A model generated the notes under the pieces. It saw nothing but the letters and a program-made list of their open reading frames with translations, did not search any database and was not told where the DNA came from. Position numbers and translations under genes: made by a program. Source: Anaerofilum hominis (GTDB lineage: Bacteria > Bacillota > Clostridia > Oscillospirales > Ruminococcaceae). From it: 64,000 nucleotides of DNA. Below are positions 1-9,300 of this stretch, in pieces (position 1 is the stretch's first letter; each line of letters begins with the position of its first letter). The stretch spans positions 620,001 to 684,000 of the forward strand of contig NZ_JACONZ010000002.1 in the NCBI RefSeq assembly GCF_014287275.1, read 5' to 3'.

Positions 1-2
1 GG

Positions 3-1082
3 CTGGAGACCCTCAGTTATCTGCTGGCGTCGCTGCGCTGCGCTCGCGCACTGCAGCGGATGCTGGCAGGGCGCTGCCCGGCGCTCGCCGCCCAGCTGGG
101 CGAAGCGCAGCAGATGGAAAGGCGGCTAGGCGCCGGCGCGTCCCTGCTGTCTATTTCCCCTCAGTCCGACCTGTACATGCTGGCCCAGCTTTTCGGCATG
201 CTGACGCTGATCCCGTTGCTGCAATACCAGCGCACGATCTGCCGCCTCAAAAGCGCCGAGCAGGAGCTTGGCCGCTTTTTTGAGTTGCTGGGGGAGATCG
301 ACACGGCGGTCTCTGTCCTCTCATACAGGCACAGCCTGCGGGTCTTTACGCGGCCCCAGTTTACCGCAGCGCTGCACGTGCGCGCGCGGGACATGCTGCA
401 CCCACTGCTCACGGAAGAGGAGAACGGGGTGCCGAATGATCTGGACCTCGCGGCCAACTGGCTGCTGACGGGCTCAAACGCGTCCGGGAAATCCACCTTC
501 ATCAAGGCGGTTGCTATCAACAATATCCTGGCGCAGAGCATCGGCACCTGTACCGCCGAACAGTATGAGCTGAAGCGCGCGCCGGTGGTCACCTCCATGG
601 CGGTGCGAGACGACCTTGCCGCCGGGGAGAGCTACTTTGTGGCCGAAATCCGCTCGATGCGGCGGCTGGTAGAGCTGCTAGAATCCGGAACATCCTTTTA
701 CTGTTTTGTGGATGAAGTGCTCAAGGGAACCAACACCACAGAGCGCATCGCATCCTCCTGCGCTGTGTTGAGGTACCTATGCGCGCCGGGATGCCTGTGC
801 ATTGCGGCGACCCACGACCTGGAGCTGACGCAGCTGCTGGCGGGGGAGTATGAAAATCACCATTTCAGCGAGCAGGTCAGCCGACAAGGCGTGTGCTTTG
901 ACTACCGGCTCAAAGATGGCCCCTGCCGCACCCGCAATGCCATTCGTCTGCTGGAACAGTATCAATTCCCCGCAGCTATTGTGGCAGAAGCACAGGTCCT
1001 AGTCGAGAAGAACGAACCGGAAGGGGATGTTCCCCGCGCAGTTGGGAGCATGGAACAGAGAAAAGAGGGAGACGGAAAATGA
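3..1082 (+). CDS. MutS-family ATPase, C-terminal part (5' end outside window)
   Basis: The frame is open from the first bases of the window, so the gene begins upstream and only its C-terminal ~360 codons are present. What is visible is the ATPase domain (domain V) of a MutS-type protein: a Walker A loop GSNASGKST near 472-498, a Walker B segment FVDEVLKGTNTTER near 705-746, and the switch AATHDLEL near 808-831. The segment before it has the leucine-rich helical look of the MutS lever/connector. No mismatch-recognition domain can be seen in the retained part. Several Firmicutes carry short MutS-like proteins of unknown role as well as true MutS, so a mismatch repair function is not proven. 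The stop overlaps the start of the dCTP deaminase gene by ATGA, indicating translational coupling. Confidence 0.85.
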   Translation: METLSYLLASLRCARALQRMLAGRCPALAAQLGEAQQMERRLGAGASLLSISPQSDLYMLAQLFGMLTLIPLLQYQRTICRLKSAEQELGRFFELLGEIDTAVSVLSYRHSLRVFTRPQFTAALHVRARDMLHPLLTEEENGVPNDLDLAANWLLTGSNASGKSTFIKAVAINNILAQSIGTCTAEQYELKRAPVVTSMAVRDDLAAGESYFVAEIRSMRRLVELLESGTSFYCFVDEVLKGTNTTERIASSCAVLRYLCAPGCLCIAATHDLELTQLLAGEYENHHFSEQVSRQGVCFDYRLKDGPCRTRNAIRLLEQYQFPAAIVAEAQVLVEKNEPEGDVPRAVGSMEQRKEGDGK

Positions 1083-1600
1083 TTCTATCGGGGAAAGAAA
1101 TCGTAAGACATCTGGGCAAAGAAATCATCATCGAGCCGTTTGACGAGAGAAAGGTGAACCCCAACAGCTATAACCTCACGCTGGCGGACGAGCTGCTGGT
1201 CTACGACCAGACGGTGCTGGACATGAAACAGCCGAACTCGACCAGCCGTCTCACCATCCCGGAGGAGGGGCTGGTGCTGGAGCCCCACAGGCTGTATCTC
1301 GGCCGCACAGAGGAATACACAAGGACCGAGGGGTATGTGCCGATGCTGGAGGGCCGCTCGTCCACCGGCCGCCTGGGCCTGTTCATCCACGTGACGGCGG
1401 GCTTTGGAGACGTGGGGTTTGCGGGCTACTGGACGCTGGAGATCTTCTGCGTCCAGCCCATCCGCATCTATCCGCATGTGGAGATCTGCCAGATCTATTA
1501 CCACGATATCCATGGCGAGTACGAACCGTACCGCAGCGGCAAATATCAGCACAACACGGGGATCCAGCCCAGCCTGATGTACCGGGATTTTGAAAAGTGA
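1079..1600 (+). CDS. dcd: dCTP deaminase
   Basis: 173 residues. The protein deaminates dCTP to dUTP (or, in bifunctional members, on to dUMP) for thymidylate synthesis in the cytosol. The central block GRSSTGRLGLFIH followed by the AGFGD and GYWTLEI strands matches the dCTP deaminase/dUTPase trimer fold, in which the Glu after the W-T-L strand is the catalytic residue. The N-terminal NPNSYNLTL motif is also typical of Dcd. The length is near the family norm (170-195). The ATG overlaps the stop of the MutS-like gene by 4 bp, and a strong terminator follows, so the two genes share one transcript. Whether it is mono- or bifunctional cannot be read from the sequence. Confidence 0.92.
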   Translation: MILSGKEIVRHLGKEIIIEPFDERKVNPNSYNLTLADELLVYDQTVLDMKQPNSTSRLTIPEEGLVLEPHRLYLGRTEEYTRTEGYVPMLEGRSSTGRLGLFIHVTAGFGDVGFAGYWTLEIFCVQPIRIYPHVEICQIYYHDIHGEYEPYRSGKYQHNTGIQPSLMYRDFEK

Positions 1601-1632
1601 ACGGCGTTCCGGCAGGACCTGTCGGAGGGGAT

Positions 1633-1678
1633 AAAAAGCCGCGGGCGGGAGAGCGTTCTCCTGCCCGCGGCTTTTTTA
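1633..1678 (+). terminator. Rho-independent terminator after dcd
   Basis: A long GC stem (AAAAAGCCGCGGGCGGGA pairing with the TCCTGCCCGCGGCTTTTT arm) is followed directly by T residues. The A-run on the 5' side makes it potentially bidirectional, so it can also serve the convergent spoIID-like gene. Confidence 0.93.
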
Positions 1679-1853
1679 TGCGGCGGGATGCGCGCCGCAG
1701 GGGACGGCGGCCCCGCGCGGCCGGGCGTTGGACGGCGCTTTCCGCCGGGCAAAAAGCGCCGCCGCTCAGCGCAGGCCGCGGCGCGGCGCACGGACCTGCC
1801 GCTGCAGGGCCGCCGCGCGTGCGCGTTTTTCCTTTTTGCGCGCACCGGCCGCC

Positions 1854-2906
1854 TCAGCCCGCGGCACCCAGCGCGGTGCCCGGGTAGTAGTGGGCCAGGA
1901 TCTCGGCATAGGTCTTGCCGGTGATGGCCATCGCGTTGGCCCCGTACTGCGAGAGCCCCGCGCCGTGCCCATAGCCCCGGGTGGTGAAAGTGAACTGGTT
2001 CTCCGCGTCTACCGACACGTCAAAATCAGCGCTGCGCAGCCCCAGGGCGGCCCGCAGCTCGGTGCCTTTCAGCGTTTGGCCGCCCACCGGCATGGTGGCG
2101 ATATAGCCCGCTTCGTCCCGCACGGCCTCGCCAAACCAAGTGCCCGGCGCGCCCGAAAGATCCAGCGCCAGAAAGCTGAGATTGAGCCGGTCGTAGACGT
2201 CCTGCGAGGACATGGTGACCGTCTGTTCATAGTCCGGGCTGGTCAGGTCCAGCGGGGAATCGACGGTGGACAGATAGGGCAGGGCGGTGCCCCACACGGC
2301 CTCGCTGCTCTCGGTCCTGCCGTTGGAGATCGCGTAATAGGTGGTCAGCGCCGCCGCGCCGTCCCAGGTCAGGATCTGCGCGCCGACCTCATCGACCAGG
2401 GCAGAGAGATACGCGTAGTTGGCGTCGTATTTGTCGCCCCACAGGGTTTTGAGGCTTTCCGGCTTGATATAGCCCTCATAACCGGCGGGATTCGCCTTGA
2501 ACCAGGCGCCGTTCAGCGCAGGGTCGGGGGCGGCCAGCTGCGCGTCGCGGTTGGCCAGGGCATAGCTGTGGGCGGCGACGATCTGCGCCTTGAAAGCCTC
2601 TTTTTGATAGCTGATGGGCATCTCGCTTGCCGCCGCGCCGATGAGAAAGTCCCGCAGCGAGACCGTCTCCACCTCGCCGGTGGCGCTGTTGAGGATGGGC
2701 AGCGTCTGGGAGGCCCAGGCTGCCGGGGCGTCCTGGCCCCCCTGCGGGGCGGAAGACGCCCCCTGCGCGCCCGCGCCGGGCTTTGAGAGCATGGCGGTAA
2801 AGGCGTCCACCTGGGGCAGGCCGCCGCCGGAGAGCGCCGCCGCGGCGATGGGCAGCAGCAGCGTGAGCGCCGCGAAGAGCAGCAGGGAGGAAAAAAGCTT
2901 TCTCAT
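1854..2906 (-). CDS. SpoIID/LytB-domain protein
   Basis: 350 residues. An N-terminal hydrophobic segment (about residues 4-25) is a signal peptide or single membrane anchor, placing the protein outside the membrane. Residues ~95-345 form a SpoIID domain: the VSLRDFLIGAAASEMP start, the EAFKAQIVAAHSYAL helix and the C-terminal GYGHGAGLSQYGANAMA block are family hallmarks. SpoIID proteins are lytic transglycosylases that trim denuded glycan during engulfment of the forespore; paralogues with this architecture occur in sporulating Clostridia. No spoIIQ/spoIIIA neighbours are present, so it may be a paralogue rather than the engulfment SpoIID. It is monocistronic and faces the dcd gene across the terminator at 1633-1678. 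Confidence 0.88.
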   Translation of the reverse strand: MRKLFSSLLLFAALTLLLPIAAAALSGGGLPQVDAFTAMLSKPGAGAQGASSAPQGGQDAPAAWASQTLPILNSATGEVETVSLRDFLIGAAASEMPISYQKEAFKAQIVAAHSYALANRDAQLAAPDPALNGAWFKANPAGYEGYIKPESLKTLWGDKYDANYAYLSALVDEVGAQILTWDGAAALTTYYAISNGRTESSEAVWGTALPYLSTVDSPLDLTSPDYEQTVTMSSQDVYDRLNLSFLALDLSGAPGTWFGEAVRDEAGYIATMPVGGQTLKGTELRAALGLRSADFDVSVDAENQFTFTTRGYGHGAGLSQYGANAMAITGKTYAEILAHYYPGTALGAAG

Positions 2907-2980
2907 TTTTCAGCAGTCCTTTCTTTTGACGGGCTTTCAGATCATTTTTTGCCGTATCCGCGCACGACCGGCGGGAAAAC

Positions 2981-3009
2981 TTGCACATCGCCGCCGTTTG
3001 GATTATGAT
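2981..3009 (+). promoter_or_regulatory. Sigma-A-type promoter of citrate synthase operon
   Basis: TTGCAC (2981-2986), a 17-nt spacer and TATGAT (3004-3009) lie 54 nt upstream of the GTG start. Inferred from sequence only. Confidence 0.6.
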
Positions 3010-3062
3010 AGGGAAGTATAACGGGCGCGGCAAAAACGGCGCCCCACAGAGAGGGTGGTAAT

Positions 3063-4412
3063 GTGTCGGACAAACTGCATTCCTTGGAATATCTATGTGA
3101 GGAGTACTTAAAAAATAACTATATCGACCCGGAGATGTCCGAAAAGCTCGGGGTGAAGCGCGGCCTGCGCAATCCGGACGGGACCGGTGTGCTTGCGGGC
3201 CTGACCAACGTCTGCGACGTCGTGGGCTACGATATGATCGATGGGGTGCGCACCCCGCGTGACGGCCAGCTGATCTATCGCGGCATCGACGTACAGGATA
3301 TCGTCAAAGCAGCTTATGCCGAGGACCGCTTTATCTTTGAGGAGGTCATCTGGCTGCTGCTGTTCGGCAGCCTGCCCACCGCCGAGGAACTGGCGGACTT
3401 CAAGGTCACGATGGAGGAGAGCCGCGGCCTGCCTGAAAATTTTGTCGAGGACATGATCATCAAGGCACCCTCGCCCAATATCATGAACAAAATGCAGCGC
3501 AGCGTGCTGGCGCTGTACAGTTATGACGACGACGCCGAGATCCAGACGCTGAAAAATATCCTGCGCCAGTCGGTGGTGCTCATCTCGTCCCTGCCCACCA
3601 TCATGGTCAACGCCTACCAGGTCAAGCGCCGCGTCTATGACAAAAAGAGCATGTATTTCCACATGCCCAAGCCCGGCCAGAGCACGGCGGAGCACATCCT
3701 GCGCACCTACCGGGCGGACCGCAAATTCACCCACGAGGAAGCAAAGCTGCTGGACCTGTGCATGGTGCTGCACGCGGACCACGGCGGCGGCAACAACTCG
3801 ACCTTTGCCTGCCGCGTGCTGTCCTCCACCGGCACCGACACCTATTCGGCCATCGCCGCAGGCATCGGCAGCCTGAAAGGCCCCAAGCACGGCGGCGCCA
3901 ACATCAAGGTCATGGAGATGCTGGACGATATCAAGGCGAACGTGCGGGATTATGACGACGACACCGAGATCAAGGAATACCTGCGCCGGCTGATCCGCAA
4001 ACAGGCGGGGGACCGCAGCGGCCTGATCTATGGCATCGGGCACGCGGTGTATACCAAAAGCGACCCGCGCGCGGTCATTCTGCGCACCAACGCCGAGCAC
4101 CTGGCCTACGAGCAGGGCTTTGGGGACGATTTCAAGCTGCTGTGCGCGGTGGAGCGGCTGGCGCCGCAGGTCTTTGCGGAGGAAAAGGGCAACAAGAACG
4201 TCTGCGCCAACGTGGACCTGTACAGCGGCCTGATCTACCGCATGCTGGGCCTGTCGGTGGACCTGTACACCCCGCTGTTCGCCATCAGCCGCATCCCCGG
4301 CTGGTGCGCCCACCGCATCGAGGAAGTCGTCTTTGCCAACCGCATCATACGTCCGGCTTACAAGTACCTGGGCGTGCGCCAGCGCTATGTCAGCCTGGAG
4401 GACCGCCGATGA
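3063..4412 (+). CDS. Citrate synthase
   Basis: 449 residues, condensing oxaloacetate and acetyl-CoA to citrate (or acting on related acyl-CoAs). The key regions of the family are present: MVLHADHGGG with the substrate-binding His, GLIYGIGHAVYTKSDPRA with the catalytic GxGHxxY core, and the C-terminal DLYSGLIYRMLGL segment with the catalytic Asp. The GTG at 3063 is preceded by a purine-rich AGAGAGGG site; the sequence starts MSDKLHSLEYL. The long N-terminal extension before the core is common in clostridial type I enzymes. No other TCA gene is adjacent, which fits a biosynthetic route to glutamate in an anaerobe. The stop codon overlaps the ATG of the following membrane gene. Confidence 0.93.
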   Translation: MSDKLHSLEYLCEEYLKNNYIDPEMSEKLGVKRGLRNPDGTGVLAGLTNVCDVVGYDMIDGVRTPRDGQLIYRGIDVQDIVKAAYAEDRFIFEEVIWLLLFGSLPTAEELADFKVTMEESRGLPENFVEDMIIKAPSPNIMNKMQRSVLALYSYDDDAEIQTLKNILRQSVVLISSLPTIMVNAYQVKRRVYDKKSMYFHMPKPGQSTAEHILRTYRADRKFTHEEAKLLDLCMVLHADHGGGNNSTFACRVLSSTGTDTYSAIAAGIGSLKGPKHGGANIKVMEMLDDIKANVRDYDDDTEIKEYLRRLIRKQAGDRSGLIYGIGHAVYTKSDPRAVILRTNAEHLAYEQGFGDDFKLLCAVERLAPQVFAEEKGNKNVCANVDLYSGLIYRMLGLSVDLYTPLFAISRIPGWCAHRIEEVVFANRIIRPAYKYLGVRQRYVSLEDRR

Positions 4413-5248
4413 GCCTGTGTGTCTTTTGTGTGCTGCTTTGTCTTGCGTCCGGGGGCGTGTTTTTTGCCGACTACGCGCTGTTTACCGACCCAAGCACCGG
4501 CTTTGCCGCCATGGGCAGCGTCTGGCTGCGGTACGCTTTTTTGGCGCTGCTGTTGTTCCTTATCTGGTTTTTCAGCCTTTCCATCCGGCGGCGGTCCCGG
4601 CCTGAGCGCGGTTACCGCAGCCGGGTGATGACGGCTGCTTTTGGCCTGCAGGCGCTCTCCTTTTTTGCGTCGGGGCTGCTGCTGTCGGTATCCGGCGTGT
4701 CCGCCCTGCTGGGCGGCGCCTCGCTCACCGATCCCGTCACCGGCCGCCTGACCTTTGATATCGCCGGCCTTGTGCTGTCGGTGCTTTATCTCATCGCCGG
4801 CCTTTGGTGTACGGCCTGCTGCGGCTGTTTTGCCAAGGGGCTTCCCCAGCCTGTCTCCGGCCTGGCGCTGGGCATCGTGGCCACGGTCTCGTTTTTCCTG
4901 CTCTGTGTCAAGAGGTTCGTGGTCTCGCCCACCAGCATCCAACGGGTGATGCCCACCGTGGACATCCTCACCGCCATGCTGGCCATGCTGCTGTGCTGCG
5001 CTCTGCTGCGGGCGCTGTATCTGCCCGAGGACGCGCGGGAGGGGCGCAAGCTGTATTTCTGGGGGCTGGCGGCATTTTTGTTCTGCTTTTGCCTCACCGG
5101 GGCGAAGCTGCTTTACCTGCTGACCTTTGATACCGTGTCGGTCGCAGACGCCGCCGATCTGCCGGTGCTGACCTTTGGGCTGCTGGGCGGCGCGCTGGCG
5201 TTTCGCATGGTGCGGGTCGCCCGTAGGGTTCCTCCACAGCTTAAGTGA
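4409..5248 (+). CDS. Multipass membrane protein of unknown function
   Basis: 279 residues, starting MSLCVFCVLL at an ATG that overlaps the citrate synthase stop (ATGA), so the two are translationally coupled. The protein has about seven hydrophobic helices separated by short Arg-rich loops (for example RRRSRPERGYRSR near residue 65), giving a positive-inside pattern typical of an integral membrane protein. I do not recognise a family motif. Possibilities include a small integral membrane sensor or carrier; nothing in the sequence decides this. The coupling with citrate synthase is the only functional clue. Confidence 0.8.
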   Translation: MSLCVFCVLLCLASGGVFFADYALFTDPSTGFAAMGSVWLRYAFLALLLFLIWFFSLSIRRRSRPERGYRSRVMTAAFGLQALSFFASGLLLSVSGVSALLGGASLTDPVTGRLTFDIAGLVLSVLYLIAGLWCTACCGCFAKGLPQPVSGLALGIVATVSFFLLCVKRFVVSPTSIQRVMPTVDILTAMLAMLLCCALLRALYLPEDAREGRKLYFWGLAAFLFCFCLTGAKLLYLLTFDTVSVADAADLPVLTFGLLGGALAFRMVRVARRVPPQLK

Positions 5249-5558
5249 CTTGGGGTTACGGATGCATAAGGGAGAATGGCGCAGCCATTCTCGCCGGGGT
5301 GTGCGGCGGGCGAGAAACGGAAGTATATAGGCTTTATCGCATCCCCTCGTGCCCTGCAAATATGCCAGACCGGAAATAGAAGCTTGCCTGGCCTGCCTGT
5401 GGTGTCGGTGTGTTTTGTAGAAAAAGTCCTGCGCGCGGAACTTTTATGGGCTGCGGCGGACGGGGCGCAGGGAGAAAACTGCGGCAGACTGCGGCGGCAG
5501 GCGTCACCCGGAAGCCTTTGCCTTTTCTCACGTCGTTTTGAGTTTCCATTTCCTGTCA
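5249..5558 (+). other. Non-coding stretch after the citrate synthase operon
   Basis: No convincing gene. A perfect 9-bp hairpin GAGAATGGC-GCA-GCCATTCTC lies at 5272-5292, just after the membrane-protein gene, but has no T-run. The rest has scattered GC-rich inverted segments. Core motifs of SRP RNA, RNase P RNA and tmRNA were looked for by eye and not found. Confidence 0.5.
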
Positions 5559-5587
5559 TTGACCTTTTGAGGACCAGCGTTTACAAT
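5559..5587 (+). promoter_or_regulatory. Near-consensus promoter directly before a terminator
   Basis: TTGACC (5559-5564), exactly 17 nt, then TACAAT (5582-5587). The expected start point near 5594 falls inside the terminator stem at 5588-5618. Confidence 0.5.
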
Positions 5588-5623
5588 AAAACCAGCGGCT
5601 TTTGCCGCTGGTTTTGTTTTTTA
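5588..5623 (+). terminator. Rho-independent terminator
   Basis: AAAACCAGCGGC and GCCGCTGGTTTT arms with a short TTTT loop, followed by GTTTTTT. It ends whatever transcript crosses 5249-5580 and immediately precedes the 100-bp repeat array. Confidence 0.85.
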
Positions 5624-5632
5624 ACACCCATG

Positions 5633-6160
5633 TGGCCCGTCCTCGGGCCAGGGCGCATCGAGATAAGTTTTTTATTGCGGAGCAATAAAAAATAGCCGTA
5701 AGGCTATTTTTTCGGCCATTCGCCCGGTTGCCGCGTAAACAGCGAGGGCGAGGCCATCAAGATAAGTTTTTTTATTGCGAAGCAATAAAAAATAGCCGTA
5801 AGGCTATTTTTTCGGCCATCCGCCCGGTTGCCGCGTAAGCGGCGAGGGCGAGGCCATCAAGATAAGTTTTTTTATTGCGAAGCAATAAAAAATAGCCGTA
5901 AGGCTATTTTTTCGGCCATCCGCCCGGTTGCCGCGTAAGCGGCGAGGGCGAGGCCATCAAGATAAGTTTTTTTATTGCGAAGCAATAAAAAATAGCCGTA
6001 AGGCTATTTTTTCGGCCATCCGCCCGGTTGCCGCGTAAGCGGCGAGGGCGAGGCCATCAAGATAAGTTTTTTATTGCAAAGCAATAAAAAATATCCGGGG
6101 CAAAGCGGAGACTTTTTTCGGTCACCCGGTTGCCGCATAACCGGCGGGGACGCGGCCATT
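5633..6160. repeat. Tandem array of ~100-bp hairpin-bearing repeats
   Basis: The string GATAAGTTTTTT recurs at 5662, 5761, 5861, 5961 and 6061, giving periods of 99, 100, 100 and 100 bp. Copies 2-4 are almost identical, copy 1 has a few changes and copy 5 is diverged; a partial unit precedes copy 1 (GGCCCGTCCTCGGGCC hairpin, 5633-5649). Each unit encodes three stem-loops: TTTTTTATTGC-GAA-GCAATAAAAAA; AAAAAATAGCC-GTAA-GGCTATTTTTT, which shares its A-run with the first; and GCCGC-GTAA-GCGGC. The second looks like an intrinsic terminator in both directions, and GTAA gives GNRA-type loops. There is no open frame in the array. It lies between the citrate synthase operon and addB. Confidence 0.9.
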
Positions 6161-6376
6161 GGGATCCACGGCTCATCTCACTGACTTCTGTTGTCCCCTG
6201 CTATGCGGCAGCGCGGGCGGGAGAGAAAAGGGCTCTGCCCGGAGCTGTGCCCTAGCTTTTGCGCCCCGGCAGGGCCGATCTTCACGGCCGCGCCTGCTCC
6301 TCAGGGGCGGGCGGCGCGCAAAAGACAAACTGGGGCTGTTTTTTGTCCGATTTTTATAGAAAAAGGGGGCGGCGTT

Positions 6377-9300
6377 TTGCTGCAGCTTATTTTGGGAACA
6401 GGCGGGTCCGGCAAGACCACCGAGCTGTTGCAGCGGGTGCAGCAGCGGGCCGGGCAGGGCAAGCGCTGCCTTTATCTGGTGCCCGAGCAGTTCAGCCAGA
6501 CGGCGGAGCTGCTGCTTTACGACGCGCTGGGAGACCGGCTTTCCGCCTTTGCGGAGGCGGTGTCTTTCCGCACGCTGGCCGAGCGCATTGAGAGGGAGTG
6601 CGGCGGCCAGGCGCTGCCCACCCTCACCGACGCGGGCAGATGTGTGTTTGTGCGGCGGGCTATCACCTCGCTGGGCGAGGAGGTGCGCTATTACCGCCGC
6701 CACCGCCACAATACCGCGTTTCTGGCAGAGTGTGCGGCAGCGATCGGCGAGCTCAAAACGGCCGGGGCGTCCAGCGGTCTGCTGGCGGATGCCGCGGCGC
6801 GGGCGGGCAGCGAAAAGCTGGCCGAGCTCTCGCTGATCTATGCCGCCACCGAGGCGGCGATGGAGGGCAAGGCCATCGACCCCAGCGACCGGGTCAGCCG
6901 CGCGGCGGAACAGCTGCTGCCGGGCCTGTTTGCAGACGTCTGGTTTTATGTGGACGACTTTGACGGCTTTACTGCGCCGCAATATGCGCTGCTGCGCCGG
7001 CTGATGCCGTGGGCGGAGGGGGTGACGGTGACCCTTTGCTGCGACGGCCTCAGCGATGCGGAGGGCGGGTTCGGCCTCTTCAGCCCGGTCAAAAAGACGG
7101 CGCAGCGGTTGATCCGGCTGGCGAAAGCCGAGGGGGAAACGGTGGAGACGCCCACCGTGCTGCGCGGGAACCGGCGTGCGGCCCGGCCTGGCCTGGCGGC
7201 GGTGGAACTGCTGCTCACCGGCGCGGCAGACGACGGGCCGCTGCCCGCCGAGGGGGTCACGCTGGACCGGCCCGCCACCCGTGAGGAGGAGTGCGCCCGG
7301 GTGGCGGCCGCGATCCGAGCCCTGGCGGAGAGCGGCACGCGCTACAGCGAGATCGCCGTCGTCTGCCGCCTGCTGGAGGATTTTCGCGCCCCACTGCAGG
7401 CGGCGCTGGCGCGCCAGCAGATCCCGTTTTTCTTTGACCGCTCGGTCACGGCGGAGTACACCGCGCCCGTGGCCTTTCTGCGGGCGGCACTGGGGCTGGC
7501 ACGGGGCGGCGTTTCCACCCGCTATCTGCTGGCTTTGCTCAAGACCGGGCTGTGCGGCGTGCCGGTGGAGGCGGTCTCGGCGCTGGAAAACTACGCCTTT
7601 ACATGGCAGCCCAGCGCCGCGGCCTGGCGCGAGCCGTTCACCCTCAACCCGGCCGGACTGGGCCGGGAACTGAGGCCGGAGGACGAGGCCGAGCTGGAAC
7701 TGGCTGAGACGGCCCGGCAGGCGGTGATGGGGCCGGTGCTCGACTTTCTGGAGCACGTCAAAAACCCCACAGGGCTTTCGCTCTCCCGCAGGCTCTACCT
7801 GCTGCTGGCGGCCTTTGACGCCCCGGCACAGCTCTCGGCCACCGCGGCTGCCCTGCGCGCCGCCGGCGAGGAGGAGGCGGCCGACGATGCGCTGCGCATG
7901 TGGGACGTGGCGATGGAAGATCTGGACGAGATGGCGCGGCTTTTGGGAGAGGACCGGGTCGCGCCGGGCGAATATGACGAACTGTTGGTGCTGCTGGTGC
8001 GCAGCGCCGAGGTGGGGCGGGTGCCCCGCACCATGGACAGCGTGCTGGTGACCGCCGCGGACCGCATGCGGCTGACCTCGCCCCAGCACGTTTTTGTCCT
8101 GGGGCTGACCGAGGGGGATTTTCCCAAACAGGTAGGGGCCAGCGGCCTGCTGACCCATGCGGACCGGGAACTGCTGGTGGGCGAGGGCATCGAAATGCCC
8201 GGCGGCTTTGAAAACCGTGTGCTGCAGGAACAGATGTTTTTTTACCGGGCGCTCACTGCGCCGCGGGAGGGGCTTTGGCTCACCGCGCCCCAGACCGTGA
8301 ACGGGGAGCCCAAAAGCCTCAGCGCCCCCGCCGCGGCGCTGGCCCAGCGGCTTTGTCCCCCTGCGCCGGCGCCCGGGGTGGATCAGCTCTGCGCCGCCCC
8401 CCCGGCCGCGCTGGCCGGCTATGCGGCGCGCTACCGGCAGGACGACCCCGTCACCGCGGCGCTGGCCCGGGCGCTGCAGGGCCAGCCGGAACAGGCCGCG
8501 CTGCTGGCGGTGCTGGAGCGGGCTGCGCGTCCCCGCAGGTTCGGGGTGGAGGACACGGCCGTGCTGCGCCGCCTGCTGGGCGGCAGGATGAGCCTGTCCC
8601 CCACCCGGGTAGAGCGGTATTACAGCTGCAGCTACGCCTATTTTCTCGAATATGTGCTGCGCCTGCGGGTGCGCCGCAAGGCGGAGCTGTCCCCCATCGA
8701 GAGCGGCAGCTTCGTCCACTACGTGCTGGAAAACGCGCTGCGGCGCACCGGCGCATCCTTTCTGGACAAAACCGAGGAGGAGCTGTCCGCCCTGTCGGAC
8801 GAGCTGTGCGACGAATACGTCCGCAGCAACATCCCGGCCGCGGTCTCAGAGGGCAAACGGTTCGGCTATCTGGTGAGCCGCATCAAGGAAAACACCGCGC
8901 GGCTGCTCTGCTTTATGCAGAGGGAACAGCGGCAGAGCGGCTTTCACCCGGAAGCGTTCGAGCTGCCCATCGCGCCGGAAAGCGGGGTAAAACCGCTTTC
9001 GCTGGTCACGCCGGACGGCGACCGGGTGCAGGTGGTGGGCAAGGTGGACCGGGTGGACACCATGCAGCGGGAGGGGGTCACCTATCTGCGGGTGGTGGAC
9101 TACAAGACCGGCGGCAAGGAGTTCAGCCTGGACGACGTCTGGTGCGGGCTGAACCTGCAGATGCTGCTCTATCTGTTCAGCCTCTGCGCGGACAGCGGCG
9201 GCCCCTTTGCGGGCGCGGTGCCCGCCGGGGTGCTCTATCTGTCCGCCGACCCGCCGCCGCCCCTGCTGGACAGGCAGGAGGCTGCGTCCTACGAGCCGCT

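Noticed and set aside
5249..5623. Possible SRP RNA, 6S RNA or other structured RNA ended by the 5588 terminator
   Set aside because: The CCGGAAGCC string around 5508-5516 recalls the SRP RNA loop, but the required flanking core and a paired rod were not found; no other known RNA core was seen.
5633..6160. Possible CRISPR array
   Set aside because: The whole 100-bp unit is repeated, with no short repeat alternating with unique spacers, and no cas genes are nearby.
6173..8719. 848-codon open frame on the minus strand opposite addB
   Set aside because: Pro/Arg/Gln-rich composition of an antisense frame in GC-rich DNA, no ribosome site, no motif, and full overlap with a well-supported gene.
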